Notes under the pieces: model-generated
Seen by the model: the letters and a program-made list of their open reading frames with translations, nothing else
The model's database searches: none
Told to the model about the DNA's origin: nothing
Translations under genes and position numbers: made by a program
In this document: positions 10,003 to 20,248 of the stretch, in pieces
Layout: every line of letters begins with the position of its first letter
How positions within the stretch are numbered: the first letter of the stretch is position 1
Assembly: GCF_001039355.2 (NCBI RefSeq)
Contig: NW_019773650.1
Location: 21,948-61,889, forward strand
DNA: 39,942 nt
Reading direction: 5' to 3'
DNA from: Lingula anatina
Lineage: Eukaryota > Brachiopoda > Lingulata > Lingulida > Lingulidae

Positions 10003-10087
10003 TTCTGAAGAGAATAGGTGAAAATGTTGTATTGGAATGCAAAATGGAGGGGGGGGGGGAACGTTACACTGCCCCCAACCTTTTAAA
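10003..10087 (-). repeat. 85-bp direct repeat with purine tract and TGTAACG
   Basis: On the minus strand the stretch reads AAAGGTTGGGGGCAG, then TGTAACG, a run of 11 C, and CCAATACAACATTTTCACC, ending in TCTCTTCAG. It is homologous to 11735-11820. In an LTR element the purine tract plus TGTAACG would be the polypurine tract and the first bases of the 3' LTR. Alternatively the AAAG/GT start and CTTCAG end could be a small intron. The far end of an LTR could not be found. Confidence 0.5.
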
Positions 10088-10217
10088 TTTGATTCTCCTG
10101 AATCAAAATAAGACCCCGTTTTTAGTTTAACAAGACTTTATTGATCATTTTCTTTTCTCTTCCTTTTATTCATAAAAATTCTCATCTTTTTCTCTATTGC
10201 TTTTCTTTTTTTCTTTA

Positions 10218-10704
10218 TTAAAAATAAGAGTTTCTAACAATGTCTCTCCTCCCATCAGGGTAGCGCGTCTCTCGCTCGTGCAATCGCCTAACCCTCTGGA
10301 ACAAAGCCACCATATCCATCTCTACTTCTCCCTTTTTTACTTCTCTCCTGGGGACTTTGCTGCTTGGCCGGTCTTCTTCTCCATCCAGGGAACTTGGGTA
10401 CTCGTCAGGGGGTGTTCCTACCTTTAGCTTTCTCTCAGATGTCCTGGGGCTGGATGAAGGAGACTGAATGAGGGATGCCTCCTCGCCAGGTGTAACATCC
10501 ACTAGCAGTGGGGGTTCTTCCGGGATAATATGACCTGCTGGGTTCGTCTCTTCCTTCTTCTGGGCATGCTTTCTTTTGTAGTGTTCCACCAACACTCTTG
10601 TCAACAAATTTCAACCCGCAAAAGCAGTTAAGACAGCTCTTCTCATGGCGCTTGCGGTTGCTTCTGCCTGTAAATGATTTCTTGCAGAACAGACAGCCTG
10701 GCAT
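10218..10704 (-). pseudogene. zinc-finger ORF downstream of the integrase
   Basis: The minus-strand ATG at 10704 follows a strong splice acceptor (CTCTCCTTTCCTAG). The N-terminus has a C-x2-C-x12-H-x3-C finger beginning CLFCKKSF, then the first half of a second finger (CFCGLKF). The second half (VEHYKRKHAQKK) is in the next frame, so there is a single-nucleotide frame break near 10590-10605. After it comes an acidic, proline-rich linker and a basic C-terminal segment (FQRVRRLHERETRYPDGRR) ending at 10218. In position it follows the integrase on the same strand, where some elements have an env or other third ORF. It is not an envelope: no signal peptide or membrane segment is visible. It may be a nucleic-acid-binding accessory protein. 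Confidence 0.5.
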
Positions 10705-10904
10705 GTCTAGGAAAGGAGAGGAGTAAGTTACTGTGAGAGGTACTGGAAGGCTGACCTAACAACTTTGCTGGTATGTAAGGGAGGGGGGAGTATTAGAGAC
10801 AAGCAACAGAAAATGGAAAATCCAGAATACATGACGTCACACGACTCAGGTAAGTCTCTAAGTCGAGACTCTCCAAGTGTCGATTGAAACCATGGACTCT
10901 GGGG

Positions 10905-11744
10905 TTAGTGACAGAACTTTAAATTATCGTAGTGCACGACTTTGGGTTTATGCTTGTGGCTAAGCTTTATCCGGTATACTAGGTCTGAAATTCGATCTAC
11001 CACCTCGTATGGCCCAGTCCATTTTGGCTGTAGTTTTGGACTCGCACCCTTCTTCTTGTGGAAATCGAAGTACCATACATTTTCTCCTACTTTGTATGCT
11101 TGCCAATGTACTGGGGAATCATAGTTACTCTTCTGTTCAACAGTACTCTTCTTGAGCTTCTCTCTCGCTCGTTTCCAGACACTGCTCAAGTTTTCATGCA
11201 ATTGCAAAGCATAATCAGTTTGTAAAGCAGGTGAACCCGGAGGTTCCACAATTATTGCGTGTACCGGTAAATCATTTTCTCGACCTAACATAATTAGATT
11301 TGGGGTTTTGCCTGTGCTGTCGTGTTGTGAGCTGTGGTAGGCCATAAGGAATAAGGGGATCTTCTCATCCCAATCCTTCTGATGTCGATTGGGTTCTAGA
11401 CGTTTTGCAATACCTGTAACCATTGCAAGGTTCTGTTAAAGCGTTCTACCAAACCATATTGATTTTGGATTAAACAGTGTTGTTTTGGTCTTGTAGATGT
11501 CTAGAATAGTGCAAACTTTTTTTAGAACGTTTGCTTCAAAGTTTCTTCCTTGATCTGAATGCAAACTGGCTGGTGTTCCGAATCTAGCAATCACTTCTTC
11601 CACTAAAGTCCTGGCAGTTGTCATGGCCTGCTGGTTTAGTAAGGGAAAGGCTTCAACCCATTTGGTGAAATAGTCACTTACCACCAATATAACCCTGTTG
11701 CTGCGGTCACTTTCAGGGAAGGGTCCTAGCAAAACTAAAGAGAT
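10905..11744 (-). pseudogene. Ty3/gypsy-type integrase, truncated and frameshifted
   Basis: The minus-strand frame 11732-11436 begins at LGPFPES and carries the first core aspartate in SDYFTKWVEA and the second in LHSDQGRNFE. The third acidic residue lies in a YGLVERFN motif that is only readable in another frame at about 11440-11460. The frame from 11423 to 10905 continues with MLGRENDLP and a C-terminal domain with WTGPYEVVDRI (GPY/F). At least two frame breaks sit between 11400 and 11465. The N-terminal zinc-binding part and all protease and reverse transcriptase sequence are missing. The copy is inactive. Confidence 0.85.
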
Positions 11745-11820
11745 TAAGTGGAAATGTGGTATTGGAAACCAAACGAAGGGGGGGGAGGGGGAGGTATCAT
11801 TACAATATCATCTCCCTACC
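11735..11820 (-). repeat. upstream copy of the 85-bp direct repeat
   Basis: The minus strand reads AAAGGTAGGGAGATG, TGTAATG, C-rich tract, CCAATACCACATTTCCACTT, ending in TCTCTTTAG directly before the integrase frame. It matches 10003-10087 along its whole length with scattered differences. Either it is the start of another LTR preceded by its purine tract, or both are related short introns (AAG/GT to TTTAG). Confidence 0.6.
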
Positions 11821-11821
11821 T

Positions 11822-12027
11822 TTATATGGGAAAATACTTGTTCTTGACAAAATGTCCTTCTGAAATCTTTTGTTGGAGATAATTTGTCTCAATGCAGTCA
11901 ACATTTGTGTACCAGGCTCCAACCATTTCTTTTTCTTCCCTGACATCAGGAGATAGGGTCCATGTTCCTGTAGTCATCCCCAGACATCCACTGGTATTCA
12001 GTCTGAACATGGTGCATGTCCCCCCAA
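11822..12027 (-). CDS. orphan exon, unrecognised
   Basis: A minus-strand exon begins after a pyrimidine-rich acceptor (ATTTTTTTACACAATCGAAG) and is open for 68 codons to a stop at 11822. Its composition is protein-like: GGTCTMFRLNTSGCLGMTTG early, EEKEMVGAWYTNVDCIETNY in the middle, and an HFVKNKYFPI end. I do not recognise a domain. It lies directly before the 85-bp repeat, just as the zinc-finger ORF lies before the other copy, so it may be the 3' end of a related element rather than a host gene. Confidence 0.4.
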
Positions 12028-13050
12028 CTTCGATTGTGTAAAAAAATTTAAAAACACAATTTATTTATTTATTTATTTTATTTTTACATGTATTTTGGTG
12101 ACTGTCTTAACATAGATACCAAACCATGATTTTGTTTTACATCAAATATGCAGAGTGACTTTGTTTAGTAAAAGGCTGCTTGAATTAAAAATGAGCAGGA
12201 TTTGATTATTTTTACAAATACACATGTACAGTTTTATAAGTACTGAAAGAAGCTATTATATAACTAATGATAAAACTGGTGAATTTGCAAACCCATAGGC
12301 CTTGGCCCGTATTTGTATATATTCGGTGCTGTCACAGAAAAAAATCTATTAAACTCTATTGTTGCACCTTGTTTTGTGTTTTGTGTCTGTATATTTTGCC
12401 AGCTTTGCTGTCTAGTCTTATGTTAGTGCTCATCTTATGGTTTGCCAGTAGTATAAAAGCTGTCTGCAGCAATTTTGTGTAATATGGAGGAAATCATTTC
12501 ATTATTATTTCTTTAAAATAAAGAATTTAGCAAATTTTGGCAATAAATATATTGAAGCTTTTATACTTATATGTACAGTACTGTTGTGATGTCATAGTAG
12601 TCTTAATAAAAGATAAGCACTTTTATTACTTTTGTTGCTTACTTTGTAATTTTATGTAGATTTTTAAAAATAAAATTGAATGAAAAGACAATTTTTTTCT
12701 TATCTTAAATATCCAAAGTTATTTATTGAGTTAGCTTGCCTAAAGTACATGTAGTGCTAATAAACCAATACTGGATTAAGCAAGTCAGAATGATGACTGA
12801 ATCATCACATTGTTAATGTCTGTTATAAGTACTGGTACCTAGTAAATTCCCACCTGGTAATTTTGGAGCTGTTTGTAATCAAAGAATGTTTATTTATTTA
12901 ATTAAGCTCATTAGTGCAGAATTTTATTAAGAGAAACTGGGTTGAAGTTGTAGAGAGGCATAGATAAAGAGAGGTGAGAAAGAGAAATTAAGTACTAAGA
13001 AAACTTCAGACTCCTATAACTGTTGTTACATTTTCTCTCTCATGCCTCCT

Positions 13051-13199
13051 TGAGCACATTCAGACTAACAGATCCATGGATCAAATATGGTGACCCACTA
13101 AAAAACTTAATTCCTGATTAGACACTGAATAGATTCTTCACTGGGATTATGCATATTTGATCTGCAGATATGTTAGTCCACTGTTCTGAATGTGTTCAG
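13051..13199. mobile_element. foldback MITE of about 150 bp
   Basis: The ends are inverted: TTGAGCACATTCAGA on the left matches the complement of TCTGAATGTGTTCAG on the right. The pairing continues inward through CTAACA and GATCAAATATG. The centre is short and non-coding. Confidence 0.7.
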
Positions 13200-13248
13200 T
13201 AACAAATAATATCATACAGAACCTGGGTAGGGGGTAAAACTTGCTTAT

Positions 13249-13415
13249 CAGGCCCGTAGCCAGGGGGGGTTCGGGGGGTTCAAAAGAACCGCCCTTTTTG
13301 CTGGTAAAAGGTCCACTTTGGATAAAATTTGATCTAGGTACATGAAGGTTTTATGGTAAAAGGTCCACATTTTCAGAAAACGAACCCTCATTTGAAATTG
13401 CTGGCTACGGGCCTG
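13249..13415. mobile_element. MITE with CAGGCCCGTAGCCAG termini
   Basis: Perfect 15-bp terminal inverted repeats (CAGGCCCGTAGCCAG / CTGGCTACGGGCCTG) bound 167 bp with internal GTAAAAGGTCCAC repeated twice. The flanks both read CTTAT, giving a 5-bp target duplication. This terminus is familiar from MITEs in many marine invertebrates. It has no coding capacity. Confidence 0.92.
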
Positions 13416-14045
13416 CTTATATGTATACAAAACTGATGAAGAATACTTGATCAATAAAAATTTTAAAGCTTTTCGCCACTTGAGAGTTACATTTACACTA
13501 ACTGTCATATTTAAGATATTTCATTTACACACATAACCCCAACCAGGTAATATGATGTGACTATTGTATTCATCAGTGCAGTGGGGATCATAGTTGTATA
13601 TGTGTCTGTAGTCTCATATGGAAATCACTGAAAACACTGTGGACATGATATAAAGTGATGAGAGAGAGAACATTTTAAAAGTGGTAAACTACAGTCTCTT
13701 TGCAGTGAATTTCAGGCTTTTGTTTCCTTATGAAATAGTACAACGTATATAGAAATTAACATGGGGAATTTTTAATGCACAAATGTAATTAAAAAGTACT
13801 GTGCAGATGTTTACAATTACAGTTTTGTAAGTCTTTGAAAATTAAATTGAAAGTCAATGATGCAGTTTTTGTCGCTATTTATCATACTTATATTATTTTA
13901 GGTAATTATATGATTTCATCAACTGTATTCTTACTTTCTATTTTAATGCACTTCTTGAAAATGTATTTGACCTTTGTTTTTCTGAGAATTAGCATTTCAA
14001 GACAACAATATAAATGTACCAACAAACTTTTAATTATAAATAAAT

Positions 14046-14083
14046 ATTATTATTATTATTATTATTTGTTGTTGTTGTTGTTT
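14046..14083. repeat. (TTA)n-(TTG)n microsatellite
   Basis: A TTA run changes directly to a TTG run. Confidence 0.9.
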
Positions 14084-14109
14084 TATTTATATGACTGTAA
14101 GAATATTTA

Positions 14110-14364
14110 GGTCTAAGAACTCAGTCCCAATAAAAATAAGAGTGCAGTCAGTGCTTTATCTGTCTAGGTAGATCAATTCAGGGGGACTCTTGCTGAATGT
14201 AATCAGATTAAGAGATTAGCATACCACCCCCTAGCTTTGAGTAGAAAATGGAAAATAAGCATGTTATAAACAAAAGGAGGCGAGCCAATCCAATTGCATT
14301 CAGCAAGAGTCCCTGTGGAGCTGGATCGATTTACATAGATCAATAGTGTCATTGGGAATGAGTC
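14110..14364. mobile_element. MITE with long imperfect inverted repeats
   Basis: The left arm (AACTCAGTCCCAAT, then GGTAGATCAATTCAGG and GACTCTTGCTGAATG) is mirrored on the right (CATTCAGCAAGAGTC, GATCAATAG and ATTGGGAATGAGTCC). TA dinucleotides abut both ends. The terminus resembles the ACTCTATTCCCATAG end of the 216-bp family at 8240, so it is probably a distant relative. Confidence 0.75.
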
Positions 14365-14627
14365 CTAAATTGAGGTACTAGTAGATATGTCAGTGGCAAT
14401 ACTAAGATGAATAAAAGTAAAATGATAGAAAGAAAGTGTAGTGATAGTTTCTAATATGATTCTTTTACTTCCAAAAGTGTTTTATGCAGTTCAAAGTGAT
14501 AACATTGGTAATATTAAAGAATCGGGGACCAATAAAAGACAAAGTATATTGCAAACTTTTTGAGAGGTAAAAAACTAGGCCATGTCTCCCATTTCTCCCT
14601 GCAGAATCTTACAGATATCAAGTCAGC

Positions 14628-14953
14628 GACGTTGTATATGTGCGCACGCATGTTATTACGTCGCTCATTCTTCTTTGTTACGTTAAAATGATACATACGT
14701 TACCATAAAGCGTGTAAATATTTTTTATTCTATTTTCATTGGTTGTCTCTCCTTTTGTGCGCCAACACTATTTTAATGAAAAACAAATAAAAGACATAAG
14801 TGTTGGCCCACAAAGCGAAAGAAAACCAATGAAAATAGAATAAATATTTACACGCTTCATGGTAACGTATGTATCGGTAACGTATGTATCATTTTAGCGT
14901 TACAAAGAAGAATAAGCGACGTAAAAACAAGCGTGCGCACATATACAACGTCG
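14628..14953. repeat. foldback unit A of the GTAACGTATG cluster
   Basis: Left arm 14628-14768 (CGACGTTGTATATGTGCGC through GGTTGTCTCTCC) is inverted in 14798-14953. The right arm has one extra 16-bp GTAACGTATGTATCGG copy. The spacer is about 30 bp. Confidence 0.85.
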
Positions 14954-15828
14954 CACGCAACCACAGAGTCGCGACAACAGAGAACAAACAATGAAATCAG
15001 AAAACAATACCTTCACGTTATTTGGTAACGTATATATATATGTATCATATTTACGTAACAAATAAGAATGAAGGCCGTAAAACGTATTGTGCACATATAC
15101 AAAGTCACACCCACTCACAAAGTCGTGACATTTGGTCACGTACATATCGGTAACGTATGAATCAAATGGACAATTTTCACAGATAGGTGAAGGCAGGAAA
15201 TCTTATTTGTCTCGTTTTCTTTCATTTTAATGTAGCATTAAGACATAAGTGCTGGCCCACAAAACGAAAGACAACCAATGAAAATAGAATAAATAAATAT
15301 TTACACGCTTCATGGTAACGTATGTAGGCCTATCGGTAACGTATGTATCATATTGACGTAACAAACAGAATGAACGACGTACAAACGTGCGCACATATAC
15401 ATGTACAAAGTCGCACGCACTAACAAAGCCGTGACAACAGAAAACAATCAGTGGAATCAGAAAACAACACCTTCATATTATTTGGTCACGTACATATCGG
15501 TAACGTATGAATCATATGAACAATTTCCACAGATAGTTGAAGGCAAGAAATCTTATTTGTCTCGATTTCTTTCATTTTTATGTAACATTAAGACATAAGT
15601 TTTGGCGCACAAAACGAAAGACAACCAATGAAAATAGTTACCACGTGGCTTGTAAATACTTTTATTTTTTAATTGTTTGTTGTCCGTTTTGTGAGCAAAC
15701 GCCTTATTCTTACGGTATACAGCATTACAATAAGAAGGAAAAGCAGGGCAAGTAAAGATTACTTGTCTTGAAACCGTTTGTTGAAATTCTTTATATGATA
15801 CATACGTCACCGATACATACGTTAAAAT
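14954..15828. repeat. diverged direct copies between the two foldbacks
   Basis: Blocks beginning AGACATAAGT.TTGGCCCACA recur at about 14794, 15240, 15591 and 15928, with GTAACGTATGTATC, GTGCGCACATATAC and AAATCTTATTTGTCTCG in fixed order. The spacing is about 340-450 bp, giving an irregular tandem array. Reading frames here are short and incidental. Confidence 0.8.
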
Positions 15829-16150
15829 GATAACGTGAAGGTATTGTTAAATATTTTTTATTCTATTTTCATTGGTTGTCTCTCCTTTTGTGCGCCAACA
15901 CTATTTTAATGAAAAACAAATAAAAGACATAAGTGTTGGCCCACAAAGCGAAAGAAAACCAATGAAAATAGAATAAATATTTAAACGCTTCATGGTAACG
16001 TATGTATTGGTAACGTATGTATCATTTTAACGTAACAAAGAAGAATAAGCGACGTAAAAACAAGCGTGCGCACATATACAACGTCTCACGCAACCACAGA
16101 GTCGCGACAACAGAGAACAAACAATGAAATCAGAAAACAATACCTTCACG
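15829..16150. repeat. foldback unit B, near-identical to unit A
   Basis: It repeats 14718-15017 almost base for base. Its arms extend to CGTGAAGGTATTGTT (15834) and AACAATACCTTCACG (16136), so the inverted repeat here is about 315 bp overall. Confidence 0.85.
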
Positions 16151-16799
16151 AACGATGCGTAACTCAGTAAACTGATTCTTATGTGATTTATTTTTTCTAA
16201 GAAGCATATTTGGGTTCATATGTACTGCTGCATAAAAATAAAAATGTTAGATATATATGTACAAATTAACCTAAGTCGCCACAACTGTTAAATATTTACA
16301 GTGCTAGAGCAATTGGCGACATCATGTTTTAATTGGGATGGGTTAATAATTAAAACCTCATTTATTTGGGATGAAGGTCTATAGATGGACAAAACAAAAT
16401 GGTTTGTTTGTGCAATAACCTGATGATAACGTTTAGATTGCGTTAAGCCGCATCGTGTCTTCTCTAACACAATCCCACAGTCAGTGCTATTATTATGTAA
16501 ACCAGGTGAGCATTTTGGTGAGAGGTATTCAGATAGGACCAAGGTCAGAAGGAAGAGGAAGAAGCTTCACGTGCCACATTGCCACAATTTCCACACGTAG
16601 ACTGAAATTTTGGCACTGAGAACTGCTGTAGTTTGTTGTAAGTACTGTATAGATGATATAAGACAACACTGTTGACGATATTTTATCCAAAAGTATGCAT
16701 TTCCCACTTCAGACGTAATGGCTCTTGGATATATTTCATTGACATGAATGCTGAAATGAGCTTGGAAAGTTTAATAACTTTTTATATTGCTTTTTCCAG

Positions 16800-16899
16800 A
16801 AGGAAAGTATTTACTCATAAAGAAGTGAGAAGATTATTCCAGCCGTCCAAAGGTCTGAACGCGTTATTCCGTCTTAAACAAAGCAAGACGACAAAGCAG
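16800..16899 (+). CDS. unrecognised protein, penultimate exon
   Basis: A strong acceptor (GCTTTTTCCAG) and donor (AAAGCAG before GTAACT) bound a 100-nt exon open in the frame RKVFTHKEVRRLFQPSKGLN. It ends at a codon boundary, and the exon at 17460 starts in the same phase. The peptide is basic with no recognised domain. Upstream exons were not found. Confidence 0.4.
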
Positions 16900-17459
16900 G
16901 TAACTACTGTAATATTCTCAGCTCCCAACGGGTGCCTTTTTTATTTTTTGACAGTGACCTGCACAAATATATATTGTTTATTAAAGTTAACTGACAATAA
17001 ACAAATTATTTTATAGAGAACTAGCCGCGACCAGGAAAGCAAACGTATATTTGCTGGACACTGTCGACCTCCCTTGACTTCATTTTTTTTCTGATTGCAA
17101 TTTCAATTATTTACCGTCCTTGATATTATAATCTGAAATAAATTGTTTGCATAAAGTATTTGATTTTTAAAAAGTTGAGCTAAAGTGCCAGCATTCGGAT
17201 TACGAAATTATTTAAGTGTGGATGCATTGGTATAAAGTAATTGGTAGAATCATTCTGAAGAGGTTTTAATAAGCACATTTAGCAATAAAATCCTGAATTT
17301 ATGTCACACTACCGACAAAATACGCAAAATAATGTATAACTAAGAAAGTCAAAAACCAAACAAGATCATTGTTATTATTATTATGTATTTCACTTTGTCA
17401 AATCCTAAAATATTGTTATGAATTTTGTTTAATCCATTTCATTTTTCATTTAATTTCAG

Positions 17460-17597
17460 TGCCTCGTAACAACCGTCTACGATGAGATTGGACGCGCTCC
17501 CAGAAAAGACATCAGATTCGTGTTCGCCAGCGCCCGCACCCATGTCAACGTTGTCTTGCGTGTCGAAGTTTGTCGTATAGTCAACTTGCAGGGTTGA
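17460..17597 (+). CDS. unrecognised protein, last exon
   Basis: After a clear acceptor (TTTCATTTAATTTCAG) the frame reads CLVTTVYDEIGRAPRKDIRF for its first 20 residues and stops after 45 codons. GC content is much higher than the flanks, as expected for coding DNA. A caveat is that the opposite strand (17660-17439) is also open with a protein-like acidic tail (VDYTTNFDTQDNVDMGAGAG) and a G-rich first codon position, so the coding strand is not certain. The matched phase with 16800-16899 favours the plus strand. Confidence 0.4.
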   Translation, partial: CLVTTVYDEIGRAPRKDIRFVFASARTHVNVVLRVEVCRIVNLQG

Positions 17598-17846
17598 CAT
17601 TTGCTTTGGTTTGAAATGTGTGCTTTGGGTTGTAATATTCTGCATCAAAACGTGTATCAAATGAAGTGCAGCTTGTAACGAGTGGTTTTTTCATGAAACT
17701 TCCGATAAAATTGACTAAATCCAAGCGTCAACCTTGCACGTTGCTGGTTTATTATTATACATGTGTAAAAAAGTTGTAGTACAGCACTCTATCCTCGCAC
17801 GATGTTTTTATTGTAATTTAAATTTTTGTTTATACCGACCAGTTTT

Positions 17847-18204
17847 CGAATCTGAAACGACACTTTTGAGGTTATACTAAAATGTCTTGCTTAAGTGATC
17901 TATGAAAATGAAAGTAATTGTAAAATTATCATTAAGTAAAGTCCAGGCAGAGCACAGTGCTAGTACGACCGGTTCAATGTTTGATTGTAAAATTATATGT
18001 GTGGGCAAATATGTAATAAGACGNCGAATCTGAAACGACACCTTTGAGGTTAAAAAAGTGCCTTGCTCAAGTGATCTATGAAAATGAAAGTAATTGTAAA
18101 ATTATCATTAAGTAAAGCCCAGGCAGAGCACAGTGCTAGTATAGTACGACCTGTTCAATGTTTGATTGTAAAATTATGTGTGTGGGCAAATATGTAATAA
18201 GACG
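17847..18204. repeat. 177/180-bp tandem duplication joined at an N
   Basis: Copy 1 (17847-18023) and copy 2 (18025-18204) both run from CGAATCTGAAACGACAC to ATGTAATAAGACG with a few percent divergence. The only intervening base is the ambiguous N at 18024. Confidence 0.95.
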
Positions 18205-19861
18205 CTTTGTTATGCACTTAAAAATGCGTGATTATTCATATAAAATTGAATACAAATATTGAATTTTTATGAAGTTAAATTTAGAAAAGAAAAATACGTA
18301 AAGTGCATTCATGAATCTTTTATTGTGGGTTCACTGTAAGAAATGAGCGAAACGTAAATTTACAATAAACTGTAAACGCTGTAATCCAAATTATGACACT
18401 TTTAAGTTATTGCAGAATTGCCCACACGTATTAAAACGGAACTTTCTAAAATTATGAATATGCAGTTATGACGCATGGTAAAAATAAACTTCCTTGGGTT
18501 CCCGGTGTTTTGATATACTAGTACTATGTCTGATCAGTGACAGACCCATAGTTTTATTGCTGGGAGGGGGTAGAAATGTTCGTTTTCAGAAAATCAAGTC
18601 AGGGGTTGGGTTAGTTTTTTTCGCAATTAATAAGTTTTTTCATTAAAGAAGGGAAATTAACTTTATACTTTCATTACAAAGCGGAAATACTCACAAAGAG
18701 AAACTGTGATTAGCAGAGAGTGTTTCCTTTTGCGTCAATTAAAATGTACATGTAGAACTGGCATTTATCGCATCTTTTACAAGTTGAAATTTTGAAAAAT
18801 CCGAAACTGAAGTTGTCGCAAAGTTCTGATTTGGGGGAAATGGGTATTTCCTAGTAATTAAAGAAGCTTGGTCAGTTAATCGCCTAAAATTTTTTTTCTA
18901 ATCAAACATGAAAAAACAAAAAAATTATTTAAAAAAATGACACTTTGATTGGTTAGAGTAAAAGATTTCCACAAAATTGGAAGGTCAGTGTTTTACTTAA
19001 TGTTGATCTTGTACTTGGTACTTTCTTAATTCTATATTTCGGTCGGGATCAAGGGGTGATTGAGAACAAAAGGCCTGATTAGGTGCCAGTCCTGCACGTG
19101 CTGTTGGGTTATTTTTGCTGAGTGTTTCTGAATCACTGAACACAAGTGACCGTAGAGTTATTTTAAGTAAACTTGTTTTTGCACAACCTTTTTAATTTTG
19201 TTTACGTAATATTGTTCTTAAAATGACTATTGACTGGGATAAGATTGTAAACTGACCATGTCTTCATGCTGTTCTTGATTCGCACGGCGCATAAATTTGT
19301 TCCTATTTGAAGATTTAAAGAGAAGAAAACATATTTATTTATCTATGAGAAAGCATTCATTAAATTTACAGAACTGAACAATGTTTGACAGCTGTTTGGT
19401 GTTGTGTGTGATCATCAGCATGGGGACATACAGTTAGTTGTAGGGTCATGAGTGTGTACCCGCGTGCGGTGGAAACGCTTACATGAGATCATATGCATTT
19501 TGAATTTTCGGAATCGTTACCACTCTTGAATTTGGATAAAAATGTTCCTCTGTGAAAATTTTGGATCAGTTTTCATGTTCAGTATTATGTCGTCCCGTAT
19601 GCAGTTTTCTTGAACATTTTTTTTAACCAAAACGATTGATCTTGAGAGACAATTTTCAAAATGCATAGGACGTCCAACACATTCAGTTGTAGATAATTGT
19701 ATTTAAGCTTGATTTTGATGATAAGTCGTTATGAAAATTACTTTTTATGTATATCGCAATTGTTTGTATTTGTTTTAATAAACGTACATAAAAGTTGTAA
19801 TAGATATAGTTTCAAAATGTGCAAAAGTACCGCTTGCTCATTTCTTACATTCTTTTCTTTA

Positions 19862-19950
19862 GCTTGACTCGAACCTTTGGTTTTCAGCTTCTTGGCCGCC
19901 TTCTTCTACTTCTTAGCCTATCGCCTTACTTACTGAGCTACTGTCTCAGC
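19862..19950 (-). mobile_element. tRNA-derived SINE head 1
   Basis: The minus strand has an A-box (TAGCTCAGTAAGTAAGGC) and, about 50 bp on, a B-box (GGTTCGAGTC). The arms do not fold as a good cloverleaf, so it is a tRNA-related pol III promoter rather than a functional tRNA. Confidence 0.5.
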
Positions 19951-20033
19951 TTGCTTTTCCTCATTCGTATGATCCTCTTGTAGTAGTTTAAATTGTTTAT
20001 TTGGGTTTATTTTTGCAAAAGGTTATTTGCTGG

Positions 20034-20113
20034 GACCTAGTAGCGCCAGGAATCGAACTGGGGACCTTCTGTCTCGGAGGCAAGCGCGTTACCTACTTCT
20101 CTAAGTGTTCCCA
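20034..20113 (-). mobile_element. tRNA-derived SINE head 2
   Basis: The minus strand reads TAGAGAAGTAGGTAACGCGC (A-box region), GCCTCCGAGACAG in the anticodon position and AGTTCGATTCC (B-box), ending GGTCCCAGC. The anticodon stem is mismatched, indicating a SINE or tRNA relic. Confidence 0.6.
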
Positions 20114-20185
20114 CCCACCCTCCCCGTGTAGACTTTCTTCTTATAGTAAGCAAAGAAAATTTCTAATAGCACACCTTTGTAATTC

Positions 20186-20248
20186 CAAAGTGCCCGAGCC
20201 AGGAATCGAACCCCAACCCCACGCTACCACTGAGCCATGTAGCCATCA
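20186..20248 (-). mobile_element. tRNA-derived SINE head 3 (shortened)
   Basis: The minus strand shows ATGGCTCAGTGGTAGCG (A-box) followed closely by GGGGTTCGATTCC (B-box). The anticodon arm is missing, as in shortened tRNA-SINEs. Confidence 0.6.

Noticed and set aside
14046-14110. ORF ending in poly-tyrosine
   Set aside because: It is a translation of the TTA/TTG microsatellite.
15401-15810. Three overlapping ORFs in the foldback cluster
   Set aside because: They lie in diverged repeat copies and are not conserved between copies.
16288-16542. Minus-strand 84-codon ORF
   Set aside because: The stretch shares short words (CTTCTCTAACACAATCC, CTCATTTATTTGG) with 33360-33490, so it is more likely part of a diverged repeat.
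20034-20248. Functional tRNA genes
   Set aside because: A- and B-boxes are present but anticodon stems do not pair and one copy lacks the anticodon arm.
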